Assembly (NCBI GenBank): GCA_028767165.1
Contig: JARACJ010000007.1
Coordinates: 124,001 to 188,000, forward strand
Direction: 5' to 3'
Source: Proteobacteria bacterium DTSAM18
GTDB taxonomy: Bacteria > Myxococcota_A > UBA796 > GCA-2862545
DNA length: 64,000 bases
A program made the position numbers and the translations under genes. Under the pieces are notes generated by a model. The model searched no databases. It was not told the origin of the DNA and saw only the letters and a list, made by a program, of their open reading frames with translations. The number at the start of each line of letters is the position of its first letter. The stretch's first letter is position 1. Positions 17,216 to 25,928 of this stretch are shown here, in pieces.

Positions 17216-17995
17216 CTATCCTGCCAGGGTCTCGCCGCCATCCACACGCAGCACGTTGCCCGTCAGCCACGCGGATCCAGGATGCAGGAGCTGGATCAGG
17301 AGCTGGGCCACATCGTCGGGCTCGGTGAGGCGGCCCGAGGGGTTGAGCGCGGCGGCCCGCTCGGCGAGCTGCTCCCAGCCCGGGATCTTCCGCAGGGCGG
17401 GGGTGAGGGTGAGGCCGGCCATGAGCGCGTTGACCGTGATGCCCTCGGGGGCGAGCTCGGCGGCCAGGTAGCGCACGTGGGACTCGAGGGCGGCCTTGGC
17501 GGCGCCCACGGGGCCGTAGCTGGGGAAGACGCGCTCGCTGCCGGAGCTGGTCATGGCGAAGATGCGGCCCCCGGGCCGGAGCAGGCTGCGGCGGCGCAGG
17601 TCGGAGGTCCAGTGGACGAGGCTGTGGGCCATCACCTGCAGGGTCATGTCGAGCTGCTTCTCGGAGACCGTGGTCTCGCCGACGGCGAGGGGCAGCAGGG
17701 TGCCGAAGGCGAGGGAGTGGAGCACGACCTGGATCCCGGCGTCCGGGAACTCGTCCTGGAAGGCGTCGAGGACGGCGGTGCGCCTGGGCTCGGCGGCGGC
17801 GTTGACGTTGTGGAAGCGGACCGGGACGCCGAGGGTGACCAGCTCGGCCTTCAGCTCGTCTGCCTGGGCGCGGGTGGCCCGCAGATCCAGGTGCACGCCG
17901 AGGATGCCGTGGCCGGCCTGGGCCAGCCGCCGGGCGGCAGCCGCGCCGAAGCCGGAGGACACACCGAGGATCAGGGCCCAGGGCTGCTGGGACAT
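17216..17995 (-). CDS. SDR-type enoyl-ACP reductase, FabL/FabI-like
   Basis: 259 residues. It is a short-chain dehydrogenase with a modified N-terminal nucleotide motif (GVSSGFGAAAARRLAQAG). The active Tyr and Lys are spaced as in enoyl reductases (SYGPVGAAKAALESHVRYLA: Tyr-x6-Lys) rather than the classical Tyr-x3-Lys. The segments LAAELAPEGITVNAL and TGNVLRVDGGETL resemble FabL. It would reduce enoyl-ACP in fatty acid elongation, but another SDR substrate is possible. The ATG at 17995 lies just beyond the terminator of the preceding gene. Confidence 0.75.
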   Translation of the reverse strand: MSQQPWALILGVSSGFGAAAARRLAQAGHGILGVHLDLRATRAQADELKAELVTLGVPVRFHNVNAAAEPRRTAVLDAFQDEFPDAGIQVVLHSLAFGTLLPLAVGETTVSEKQLDMTLQVMAHSLVHWTSDLRRRSLLRPGGRIFAMTSSGSERVFPSYGPVGAAKAALESHVRYLAAELAPEGITVNALMAGLTLTPALRKIPGWEQLAERAAALNPSGRLTEPDDVAQLLIQLLHPGSAWLTGNVLRVDGGETLAG

Positions 17996-18011
17996 GGGGG
18001 CTCCAAGAGAA

Positions 18012-18031
18012 AAGACCGCCGGAGCGGTCTT
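18012..18031 (-). terminator. Terminator of the parvulin-type lipoprotein gene
   Basis: An 8-bp stem (AAGACCGC / GCGGTCTT) with a 4-nt loop is followed on the minus strand by TTTTCTCTT, about 37 bp after the stop at 18069. Confidence 0.7.
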
Positions 18032-18068
18032 GGAAGGGGAGGCGGCCCGCCGATGCGGCGGGCTGCGA

Positions 18069-19028
18069 TCACTTGGCGGCGTCGGCTGCCTGCTCGGCCT
18101 GCTCGGCGGCCTTCTCGGCACCCGCCTCGGCGGCCTTCACGGCCTCCTCGGCAGCGGCCTTGACGGCGTCGGAGGGCACAGCACCGGCGGGCAGCTCGGC
18201 GCCCTCGACGGGCTTGGTCCAGACGACCTCGGTGGAGTCCTTGTACTCCTGCATGATCTTCTGGCCGGCCTCCTGCTCGAGCTGCTCGCGCAGGGTGGCC
18301 TTGGCATCCTCGAAGGAGGTGGTCTCGGTCTTCTTGTCGACGACGAGGATGACGTGGTAGCCGAACTGGGACTTGACCGGGCCGACCAGGGCGCCCTTCT
18401 CGGCGCCGAAGGCGGCGTCGGAGAACTCGGGGATCATCTGGGCGCGGCTGAACCAGCCGAGATCGCCGCCGTTGACCTGGGCGGAGGGGTCGATGGACTT
18501 GCTCTTGGCGAGCTCGGTGAAGTCCGCGCCGCCCTTCAGCTCTTCCATGACGGCGTTGGCGGTGGCCTCGTCGCTCAGCAGGATGTGCTTGGCGTTGACC
18601 TCCTCCTTCACGAACTGGACCTGGCGCTCGTCGTAGGCCTTCTTGAGGTCCTCCTCGGTGACGGCGGCCTTGGTCTTCTCCTTGATGAACGCCTCGACCA
18701 GCGCCATGCGCTCGGCGAAGGCCACCTGGGCCTGGATGTCGGGGTCGGCGTAGGCGTTGGCGGCCAGGGCGTCGTTGTAGACGCGGTGCAGCACCATGAA
18801 GCCCTGCTGGTCGAGGGTGTCGCGGAACTGCTGGGTGCCGCGCATCTTCTCGACCTCGGCCCGCTGGGCCTCGGGGAACTGGGCGAGCATGACGTCGAAC
18901 ACGCCGTCGTGCAGGGGCTGGCCGTTGACGGTGGCGACCACTTCGCCGGCCTGGTTGATCTTGCCGGGAACGTGGGGCTGCGTCTGGCAGCCAGCGACGA
19001 ATGCGAGTGCGATCAGGATCGTGCGCAA
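18069..19028 (-). CDS. Parvulin-type peptidyl-prolyl isomerase lipoprotein (PrsA/SurA-like)
   Basis: 319 residues from TTG at 19028, chosen because AGAGG lies just upstream and the protein then starts with a proper lipoprotein signal (MRTILIALAFVAGC, Cys14). An N-terminal chaperone-like helical region is followed by one parvulin domain at about residues 145-232 (NAKHILLSDEATA, NGGDLGWFSRAQMIPEF, GPVKSQFGYHVILV). The C-terminus is an Ala/Glu-rich helix (AAEEAVKAAEAGAEKAAEQA). It should fold or isomerise envelope proteins. It is divergent from the thioredoxin-like gene at 19116. Confidence 0.87.
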   Translation of the reverse strand: MRTILIALAFVAGCQTQPHVPGKINQAGEVVATVNGQPLHDGVFDVMLAQFPEAQRAEVEKMRGTQQFRDTLDQQGFMVLHRVYNDALAANAYADPDIQAQVAFAERMALVEAFIKEKTKAAVTEEDLKKAYDERQVQFVKEEVNAKHILLSDEATANAVMEELKGGADFTELAKSKSIDPSAQVNGGDLGWFSRAQMIPEFSDAAFGAEKGALVGPVKSQFGYHVILVVDKKTETTSFEDAKATLREQLEQEAGQKIMQEYKDSTEVVWTKPVEGAELPAGAVPSDAVKAAAEEAVKAAEAGAEKAAEQAEQAADAAK

Positions 19029-19115
19029 GGGAAACCTCTGTCTACAAGGTTGGACTGTGCCGATGTAGCGTAGGTGGACCTGCGTCACAAGACGCACACG
19101 CTTGGGAGAGGCGAA

Positions 19116-20801
19116 ATGGTACTGCTGTGGTGGCTGGGCGCGGCGATGGCCTCACCGTCGGTGGAGATCGAACTGGAAGCGGTGAAGGGGCAGCAGGTGC
19201 TGCGGGTGATGGCGCCAGAAGGCCAACATGTGGCCGAGGAAGCCCTGTACTCCCTGAGTCTGCACTGTGCGGGCACCCCGGTGCACATGAGCGGTCCGTC
19301 GGAAGATGTCGTGGCGGGCATCGTGCTGGAGGGGGTCGGCCGGGGAGAACAGTGCCGGGGAGAGCTGAGCGTGCCCATCTGCGAGGACGCCGGCGACACG
19401 TGCGAGCTGCAGGAGCTGGTCTTCACGGGCGAGACCCCCCGCAGGGGCCTGGCCCGTTGGACCGCTGCGGATCGCTACGTACCCCAGGGGCTCGACTTCC
19501 CGGCCCAGGTCGACGCCGTGGATCTGTACGCCAAGGCGGCGGCACGGGCGGCGCGCAACCACAAGCCGGTGCTCGTCGACTTCAGCGCCGTGTGGTGTCC
19601 GCCGTGCAACCTGCTGGCCAAGGAGCTGCTCTCCCAGGACGTGGGCGTGCTCAAGGAGGTCGAGCTCGTGGAGGTCGACGCCGACGACGCCAGCTCGTGG
19701 CCCCTGAAGTCCGCCTACGAGGTCACCGGCTACCCCACCATCCTGGCGCTGGATGCCCACGGCAACGAGATCGGCCGCATCGTGGGCTACCCGGGCCGTG
19801 AGGAGACCGAGGCCTGGATGTGGGACATGGTGCAGCTGTACAAGACCGGTGCCGTGCTCGGGCCGGAAGCCATGGCCGAGGAGGCCTGGCGGCTGGTGCA
19901 GCGGGAGAAGCTCACGGACGCGCAGGCCCTCCTGGACGAGATCGACGCCGAGATCGAGCCCGAGGAGTCGCTCGCCCAGGTGGAGAAGGCCTGGGAGGAC
20001 ATCATCGAGGGCAAGGTGAAGGGGGAGGAGGCCGAGGAGGCCCTGCCGGAGCTGCAGGCCGACCTGGCGGTCCGTGACGCCGGGACCCGCCGCACCGCGC
20101 GGGACACCGTTCCCTACCGCCTGGCGAGGATGCACCTGAACCCGACCATCGAGGACGGCGTGTGGCTGCTGGGTCACGCGCCCGAGAAGGTACTGCAGTG
20201 GGTCGATGCCACGGAGTCCCTCGGGGAGGACGGCAAGCGGCTGGCGGTGGCCGCGCTGCGGGAGGGCATCACACGGGTCGATGGTCCGCAGTGCGCCGAC
20301 ATGCTGTACGTGCTGGCCGACTACCTGCACAAGAACGACGCCGTGTGGGCCTACAGCGCGGCAGCGGCGCTCATCCGCAGCGAGATGGAGCACGAGCCCA
20401 CCCGGGCCAAGGGATACATCGCCTGGTACGCGACGCTCCTGGAGATGGCCGGCGACAAGGGCATGGCGAACGACGTGCTGCGGCAGGCCATCGTGGACCA
20501 CCCCAACGAGCCCACCTTCTACTGGAAGCAGGCACAGCTCCTGCTGCGGGGCGGGGCGGGGGACCTGGCGCTCGATGCCTCCCTGAAGGCCGTGCAGCGG
20601 GCCTGGGGCGACAACCTGCTGATGGTCGGGCGCACCCATGCCGAGATCCTGATGGCGCTGGGCAAGACCGAGGAGGCCGTGGAGTTCGTGAACGGGGTGC
20701 TCGAGGAGGTCGAGGCGCCCGAGGAGGACCAGGACGTCCGATCCCACCGGCTGCGGGAGGAGCTCGCCGAAGTGGTGGCGGAGGTGTCGCAGGAAGGGTG
20801 A
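19116..20801 (+). CDS. Secreted thioredoxin-fold protein with TPR-like repeats
   Basis: 561 residues from ATG at 19116 (after GGGAGAGGCGAA). A short signal-like N-terminus (MVLLWWLGAAMAS) leads to a beta-rich domain that recalls the N-terminal domain of DsbD. A thioredoxin fold follows with the active site WCPPC (Cys161 and Cys164) inside VLVDFSAVWCPPCNLLAKE and the cis-Pro region TGYPTILALDAHG. The last 330 residues are helical with TPR-like character. It probably acts on disulfides in the periplasm. Confidence 0.8.
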   Translation: MVLLWWLGAAMASPSVEIELEAVKGQQVLRVMAPEGQHVAEEALYSLSLHCAGTPVHMSGPSEDVVAGIVLEGVGRGEQCRGELSVPICEDAGDTCELQELVFTGETPRRGLARWTAADRYVPQGLDFPAQVDAVDLYAKAAARAARNHKPVLVDFSAVWCPPCNLLAKELLSQDVGVLKEVELVEVDADDASSWPLKSAYEVTGYPTILALDAHGNEIGRIVGYPGREETEAWMWDMVQLYKTGAVLGPEAMAEEAWRLVQREKLTDAQALLDEIDAEIEPEESLAQVEKAWEDIIEGKVKGEEAEEALPELQADLAVRDAGTRRTARDTVPYRLARMHLNPTIEDGVWLLGHAPEKVLQWVDATESLGEDGKRLAVAALREGITRVDGPQCADMLYVLADYLHKNDAVWAYSAAAALIRSEMEHEPTRAKGYIAWYATLLEMAGDKGMANDVLRQAIVDHPNEPTFYWKQAQLLLRGGAGDLALDASLKAVQRAWGDNLLMVGRTHAEILMALGKTEEAVEFVNGVLEEVEAPEEDQDVRSHRLREELAEVVAEVSQEG

Positions 20802-20891
20802 CGGTCGGTCCGTGTCCTTGCGGCTGGCCGGGAAGCTCCACCGGGCTACGGGTACCCCAGGGAACGGCCGTCAGACGGTCAGGAGGTTTCC

Positions 20892-21716
20892 ATGTGGTGG
20901 GTGTGGCTGTTGACGGTGTCGTTCGCGCAGGAGGCGAGCAAGGCGGAGGAGCCCGTCGTGCCCGAGCCGGTGGTCGAGCCTGCCGAGGAACCGACGCAGG
21001 TGGACGACGGCCTCACCGATGAAGAGGCCTTCTACGAGGAGATCGTCGTCTTCGGGGAGCAGGAGGTCGCCGAGGCCCGCTCCGCCGTCGTCCGCAGCAT
21101 GAACGAGCTCGGCTGGCGGGTGGTGCGTCGCGAGGACGGGGGCGTGGTCCTGCGCGGACCGGAGCCCTGGATGGGCAAGGCGATCCTCACCTCCACCGGC
21201 GACATGGACTGGACCACCCCCGTCTTCGCGGGCCGTGCGCCCAAGGATGCCGGAGGCGAGTACGACGTCGACGAGATCCTCGATCGGGTGCCCACCACGG
21301 GCACCGTGGGCATCCAGTCCACCCCCTTTCCCGGCGGGCGCAAGGTGCAGGCCGTGCGGGCGGGTCTGATGCAGGAGATCGAGCCGGAGATGCTCGCGTA
21401 CCGTTCGGCCATCCAGAAGCGCGCGCTGAGCCAGTCCATCCAGTCCCTGCCCGATCGCCTCGACGTCCTCTGGGCCACCGGGCAGACCCTCGACGGCGGC
21501 GAACGGCTCCCCACCGAGCAGGCCCGCAAGGACTACGTCCTGGACTACTGGGCCTCCCGCGCCGACTCCCCCGAGGGCCGTGCCGTGATGCGCACCGTGC
21601 GCACCTGGCTGCAGTACACGGTGCAGGAGAGCGGTACGCCGGTCACCCGGTCCGAGGCAGCGGCTGCCGAGGCCCGTCGCACCGACGGCGCCCGCCTCGA
21701 TCTCACCTACCCATGA
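20892..21716 (+). CDS. Secreted protein of unknown function
   Basis: 274 residues. ATG at 20892 follows AGGAGGTTTCC. The signal peptide is short (MWWVWLLTVSFAQEAS), followed by a Glu/Pro/Val-rich linker and a mixed domain with EEIVVFGEQEVAEARSAVVR and LGWRVVRREDGGVVLRGPEP. The residues FPGGRKVQAVRAGLMQEIEP begin a helical segment. The N-terminus is of the same minimal W-rich type as the protein at 2529. No family is recognised. Confidence 0.65.
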   Translation: MWWVWLLTVSFAQEASKAEEPVVPEPVVEPAEEPTQVDDGLTDEEAFYEEIVVFGEQEVAEARSAVVRSMNELGWRVVRREDGGVVLRGPEPWMGKAILTSTGDMDWTTPVFAGRAPKDAGGEYDVDEILDRVPTTGTVGIQSTPFPGGRKVQAVRAGLMQEIEPEMLAYRSAIQKRALSQSIQSLPDRLDVLWATGQTLDGGERLPTEQARKDYVLDYWASRADSPEGRAVMRTVRTWLQYTVQESGTPVTRSEAAAAEARRTDGARLDLTYP

Positions 21717-21843
21717 CGCGCCCCATGTGAATTCCTCCGCCACTGGCCGCACTGCTGGTGGCGTATGCGCGACGTGAGCCCTTGTTGCGTCTCGCCGCGC
21801 CGCCCCCGCCTGCGCTATACGGGGTGCCGCAAGGAGGAATTCC

Positions 21844-23793
21844 ATGGAGAACGCCGCACAGGCTGTCGAACCCGAGATGGGTGAGATCATCGAGAACCCC
21901 GGGGATGGCCCGATCTACCGGCCGGCCCGGAACGAGCGGCAGCTCACGGTGCGCGCCGTGCTGGTCGGTTGCCTTCTGGGCGCCGCCATCTCCGCGATGA
22001 ACATCCGCTTCGGCCTGAAGACCGGCTGGTCCATCGGCGGCTCGCTCATCAGCGCCATCCTGGCCTACGCGATCTTCTCCGCATTCCTCCGCAAGAAGGC
22101 GCCCTTCACGCCCCTGGAGACCAACATCGCGCAGACGGCCGGCTCCGCGGCCGGCTCGATGACCTCCGCAGCGGGCCTGCTGTCGGCCATCCCGGCCATG
22201 AACCTGCTCGGTTACGAGCTCGCCTACTGGGAGCTCACCCTGTGGGCCGCCTCGGTGGCCTGGCTCGGCATCTTCTACGCCGTGCCCCTGCGCCGGCAGA
22301 TGGTCCTGGTGGAGAAGCTGCGCTTCCCGTCGGGTACCGCCACGGCCTCCACCATCCAGGCGATGTTCTCGTCCGGCGACGACGCGATCCGGAAGGCGCG
22401 CGTGCTGGTCCGCTGGGCGGGCGCGGCCGCGGCCTTCACCCTGGCAGCCTACTCCTGGGGCGCGCTGTCCCACCCCACCGAGGGCACCTGGGGCCTCATG
22501 CTGGGCCTCGTGGCCGCCATGACCGCGCAGCTGGCCGGCGAGCGCAAGCTCACCACCATCCTCGGCGTCGGTTCCCTCGCCCTCGGCGCGCTCTGGTACA
22601 TGTCCCCGAGCGTCGTCGACGCCGCCACGCTGGTGGGCAGCTACAGCATCTCGCTGTACTTCGCGCCGATGATGTTCGGCGCGGGCATCCTCATCGGCTG
22701 GAAGGTCGGTGTCTCCCTGCTCATCGGTGCGCTCCTCGCCTGGGGCGTGATCGCCCCCGCCGTCGAGACGCTGGGCTGGGTCGCCGATCCCGAGGCCACG
22801 ATGTCCTACTCCGACGGCGCGCGCGGCTGGGTCCTGTGGCCCGGCGTGGCCATCATGGTCGCCGACGCCCTCACGAGCCTCGCACTCTCCTGGAAGACCA
22901 TCGTCGCCACCTTCACCGGCAAGAAGGGTGGGGATGGCGAGGCACCTCTCGAGGATCCCGCCGAGGCCATCCCCAACTCGTGGGTCGCCCTGGGTCTGGC
23001 CTTCGCCTCCCTGCTCACCATCGTGTCGGCGAAGATGCTGTTCGAGATCCCCATCTGGATGACCATCCTGGCCGTGGCGATGTCGTCCGTCCTCGCCATG
23101 ATCGCGGTGCGGTCCACCGGCGAGACCGACATCAACCCCATCGGCGGCATGGGCAAGGTCACCCAGCTGGTCTATGGCGGCCTGGCCCCCGGTCAGGTGT
23201 CCACCAACCTGATGTCCGCCGCCATCACCTCCGCCGGTGCCTCCCAGGCGGGCGACATGATGCACGACCTCAAGGCCGGCTACCTGCTCGGCGCATCGCC
23301 CCGCAAGCAGCTCGTGGCCCAGCTCATCGGTGTGGGCGTGGGCATCATCTCCTGCGTGCCCATCTACATCCTGTTCCAGAACCGCTACGAGATCGGCGGC
23401 GCCGAGTACCCCGCGCCCGCCGCGTTCGCCTGGAAGTCCATGGCCGAGGTGCTCGCACAGGGCCTCGACGCCCTGCCCACCCACGCGCTGCCGGCCGTGG
23501 TCGCGGGCCTCGTCTTCGGCGCCCTGGTGCCCATCCTCCGCAAGGCCTTCGGCTGGACCTGGCTGCCTTCCGGCCTCGCCATGGGCATCGCCTTCATCGT
23601 GCCGGCCTACTACTCCATCAACATGTTCCTGGGCGCGCTGCTCTACAAGGCGTGGGAACGGGGCAACAAGGCGGCCGCGGGCGCGCTCGGCTTCGCCGTG
23701 GCATCGGGCCTCATCGCCGGCGACGGCATCATGGGCGTGCTCATTCCCGTCACCGAGCTCATCCTGCAGTCCGTGGGGCTGATGGCGGCCTGA
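21844..23793 (+). CDS. OPT family oligopeptide transporter
   Basis: 649 residues with about 15 hydrophobic segments. ATG at 21844 follows AAGGAGGAATTCC. OPT family hallmarks include NIRFGLKTGWSIGGSLIS, an NIAQTAGSAAGSMTSAAG segment, EKLRFPSGTATASTIQAM, INPIGGMGKVTQLVYG and SAGASQAGDMMHDLKAGYLL. These proteins are proton-coupled importers of oligopeptides or metal-chelate compounds. The substrate cannot be read from the sequence. It is a single gene with a hairpin after it. Confidence 0.93.
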   Translation: MENAAQAVEPEMGEIIENPGDGPIYRPARNERQLTVRAVLVGCLLGAAISAMNIRFGLKTGWSIGGSLISAILAYAIFSAFLRKKAPFTPLETNIAQTAGSAAGSMTSAAGLLSAIPAMNLLGYELAYWELTLWAASVAWLGIFYAVPLRRQMVLVEKLRFPSGTATASTIQAMFSSGDDAIRKARVLVRWAGAAAAFTLAAYSWGALSHPTEGTWGLMLGLVAAMTAQLAGERKLTTILGVGSLALGALWYMSPSVVDAATLVGSYSISLYFAPMMFGAGILIGWKVGVSLLIGALLAWGVIAPAVETLGWVADPEATMSYSDGARGWVLWPGVAIMVADALTSLALSWKTIVATFTGKKGGDGEAPLEDPAEAIPNSWVALGLAFASLLTIVSAKMLFEIPIWMTILAVAMSSVLAMIAVRSTGETDINPIGGMGKVTQLVYGGLAPGQVSTNLMSAAITSAGASQAGDMMHDLKAGYLLGASPRKQLVAQLIGVGVGIISCVPIYILFQNRYEIGGAEYPAPAAFAWKSMAEVLAQGLDALPTHALPAVVAGLVFGALVPILRKAFGWTWLPSGLAMGIAFIVPAYYSINMFLGALLYKAWERGNKAAAGALGFAVASGLIAGDGIMGVLIPVTELILQSVGLMAA

Positions 23794-23821
23794 GCCGGTC
23801 CATCGCCTGACGAGGACGACG

Positions 23822-23847
23822 GGCCTCCTGCCGAAGGGCAGGGGGCC
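23822..23847 (+). terminator. Hairpin after the OPT transporter gene
   Basis: An 11-bp stem with one G-T pair (GGCCTCCTGCC / GGCAGGGGGCC) and loop GAAG, about 29 bp after the stop. There is no T-tract, so its strength is uncertain. Confidence 0.5.
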
Positions 23848-23902
23848 TTGCGCCGTCTTGGGGCCCCGATGCAGGATGGGGCCATCCGAGCGGGAGGTTT
23901 CG

Positions 23903-24424
23903 ATGCGTTGGACGGCACTGGCGACCCTGGGACTGATGGCCTGCGAGCCCATGCCCGTGGAGGTGGGCGAGGAGGCACCGACCTTCGCCCTGGAGGACGT
24001 GAACCCCACGTCCCCGAGCTTCGGCGACACCGTCGGCCATGGGGGGCCGGGCACCACGACGCTCGTGTACTTCGGCCATGCCAACTGCCCCTACTGCCGC
24101 GCGCAGTACGAGGTGCTCGACGATCTGCTGCTGCCCGTGCTGGCCGCGGGCACTCCGCTGGAGATCTACGGCGTGAACCTGTCCTCCCTCGCCGACGAGA
24201 ACGAGGCGATGGTGTCGTCGATCGACCTGCCCTGGCTGCAGGACGACGGTAGCGTCTGGGAGGCCTATGGGGCCGAGTGGCGGGACCTGTTCCTCGTCGA
24301 CGAGGACGGCACGGTCACCTGGAAGCGCAACCTCACCTCGTTCGACCTGCAGGACCCTGTGAACCTGCAGGTGCTCGTGACGGAGCTGCAGGACCAGGTG
24401 GAACTGCAGGGTCTCGCCGAGTGA
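23903..24424 (+). CDS. Thioredoxin-fold lipoprotein (AhpC/TSA-like)
   Basis: 173 residues from ATG at 23903 (GGGAGGTTTCG upstream). The lipobox ends at Cys14 (LGLMAC). The sequence after it follows the peroxiredoxin/TlpA pattern, GEEAPTFALEDVNP, and has a redox motif CPYC at Cys62-Cys65 (FGHANCPYCRAQYE). A later WLQDDGSVWEAYGAEWRDLF fits the family. It probably reduces disulfides or peroxides in the envelope. It stands alone between the OPT gene and a lipoprotein. Confidence 0.8.
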   Translation: MRWTALATLGLMACEPMPVEVGEEAPTFALEDVNPTSPSFGDTVGHGGPGTTTLVYFGHANCPYCRAQYEVLDDLLLPVLAAGTPLEIYGVNLSSLADENEAMVSSIDLPWLQDDGSVWEAYGAEWRDLFLVDEDGTVTWKRNLTSFDLQDPVNLQVLVTELQDQVELQGLAE

Positions 24425-24554
24425 GACCCATGGCCGGCGTGAAGTTGTCCGGCTGAAAGGCTGCAGGAAAGGCTGCTTTTTGCGGTATTCCCCAGTTCTG
24501 TCTTGGTCGCATGGCCGAAATTGTCTATCAAGGGCGCTCCAGGAGGGTGCCCCC

Positions 24555-25928
24555 ATGCGCAACATCAGCTTCGTCCTTCTCCTCGCCGCCTGTGGCGTCG
24601 AGTCCACCCAGCAGCCCGATCGCCTCGTGCGTCCCACCCATGAGGGCGGCATGGAGGAGGTCCTGGCCAGCTTCGAGCTCGAGCGCCTGGCCTCCGATGG
24701 CCCGATGGTCCAGGGCACGGAGGAGCGCTTCCTCGTGCATGCCACCGAAGGGGCCCGCCCCATCGTGTCGGCATCCGGCGGCGAGCTGACCTGGGAGGGC
24801 GACGAGCTCGTGTGGCGGCTCCCCGAGGCCGATCGTGCCACCCTGTCGCTGTCGGTAGGGGGCGATCTGGCCGGAACGTCCGAGCCCAGCGAGTTCAGCT
24901 TCATGCTCATCGCGGTCGATGCGGATGCCACGGGTGTGGTCTTCGAGGACGAGGTCGGATCCGTGGGCGACTGTGCGCTCGACGTCGACAGCTCCGACGT
25001 GCCCCACATCGTCTACCGGGAGAACGAGCACGAGCAGCTCTGGTATGCGTACTGGGACGGCACGGAGTGGCTGCACGAGCTCGTCGACGGCCCCGGCTTC
25101 AACACCGGCGACTTCATCGTCCCCTACGAGCCCGCGATGCTGGTCGACGACAACGGTGTGGTCCACGTGGCCTACTACCGCGACGGCGGCGAGCTGATGT
25201 ACGCCAAGCGCACCGTCGCGGGCGTCTGGAGCCTCGAGGTGGTCGACGACGACGCCTATGGTGCCTACGGCGTGGCCATCCAGCGGGATCCCGACAACAA
25301 CGATCGCCTCACCATCGGCGCCACCGTCTGGCACTGGCTGAACGGCTACAGCTACTACGTGCCCGCCGTCGCCTACAAGAGCGCGGGCTCGTGGACGGTG
25401 GAGAACGCCTACGGCACCTTGAGCAACTACCGCATCTTCCGTGGCATGGAGATCCTCGACGACGGCACCACCGTGGTGGCCTACGGCGACGACTATGGCT
25501 ACGCGGCCACCTGGGACGCCACCAACGGCTGGTCCGACGACGGCTACATCGGCAGCAACCTCACCAACCAGTACCAGCCCGTCGACATGGACCACAGCGG
25601 CGACAACGTGGCCATGATGCACGCCGACTACCTGCTGTGGTCCGACGACGCGGGTGTCACCTGGACCTCCAGCCGGGTCCACCCCTTCCAGGACACCCTG
25701 TACAACGCAGGTCAGCAGGTGGCGGGGGTGCGCATCGTCGACGATCTGCCCGTGGTGGCCTTCCTCGACGACAACACGCTCGAATTCGCCACCGTCGGCG
25801 ACCGCGACTACTGGGACTACAGCATCGCCGACACCGAGGTCGACTACGACGTGCTCGGCTTCGACGTCGACAGCACCGGAGAGCTGCACGCCTGCTACGC
25901 GAAGGCGGGCGAGCTGTGGTTCTACTGA
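24555..25928 (+). CDS. Surface lipoprotein with beta-propeller-like repeats
   Basis: 457 residues. ATG at 24555 follows AGGAGGGTGCCCCC. The lipobox ends at Cys13. After a beta-rich N-terminal domain the protein has repeated Trp/Tyr-rich strands such as DVDSSDVPHIVYRENEHEQ, LVDDNGVVHVAYYRDGGE and FDVDSTGELHACYAKAGE. Each joins an Asp-rich turn to an aromatic strand as in BNR/Asp-box-type propellers. The stop overlaps the next ATG (TGATG). The C-terminal part of the next protein repeats this module, so the two genes share an ancestor. Confidence 0.7.
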   Translation: MRNISFVLLLAACGVESTQQPDRLVRPTHEGGMEEVLASFELERLASDGPMVQGTEERFLVHATEGARPIVSASGGELTWEGDELVWRLPEADRATLSLSVGGDLAGTSEPSEFSFMLIAVDADATGVVFEDEVGSVGDCALDVDSSDVPHIVYRENEHEQLWYAYWDGTEWLHELVDGPGFNTGDFIVPYEPAMLVDDNGVVHVAYYRDGGELMYAKRTVAGVWSLEVVDDDAYGAYGVAIQRDPDNNDRLTIGATVWHWLNGYSYYVPAVAYKSAGSWTVENAYGTLSNYRIFRGMEILDDGTTVVAYGDDYGYAATWDATNGWSDDGYIGSNLTNQYQPVDMDHSGDNVAMMHADYLLWSDDAGVTWTSSRVHPFQDTLYNAGQQVAGVRIVDDLPVVAFLDDNTLEFATVGDRDYWDYSIADTEVDYDVLGFDVDSTGELHACYAKAGELWFY

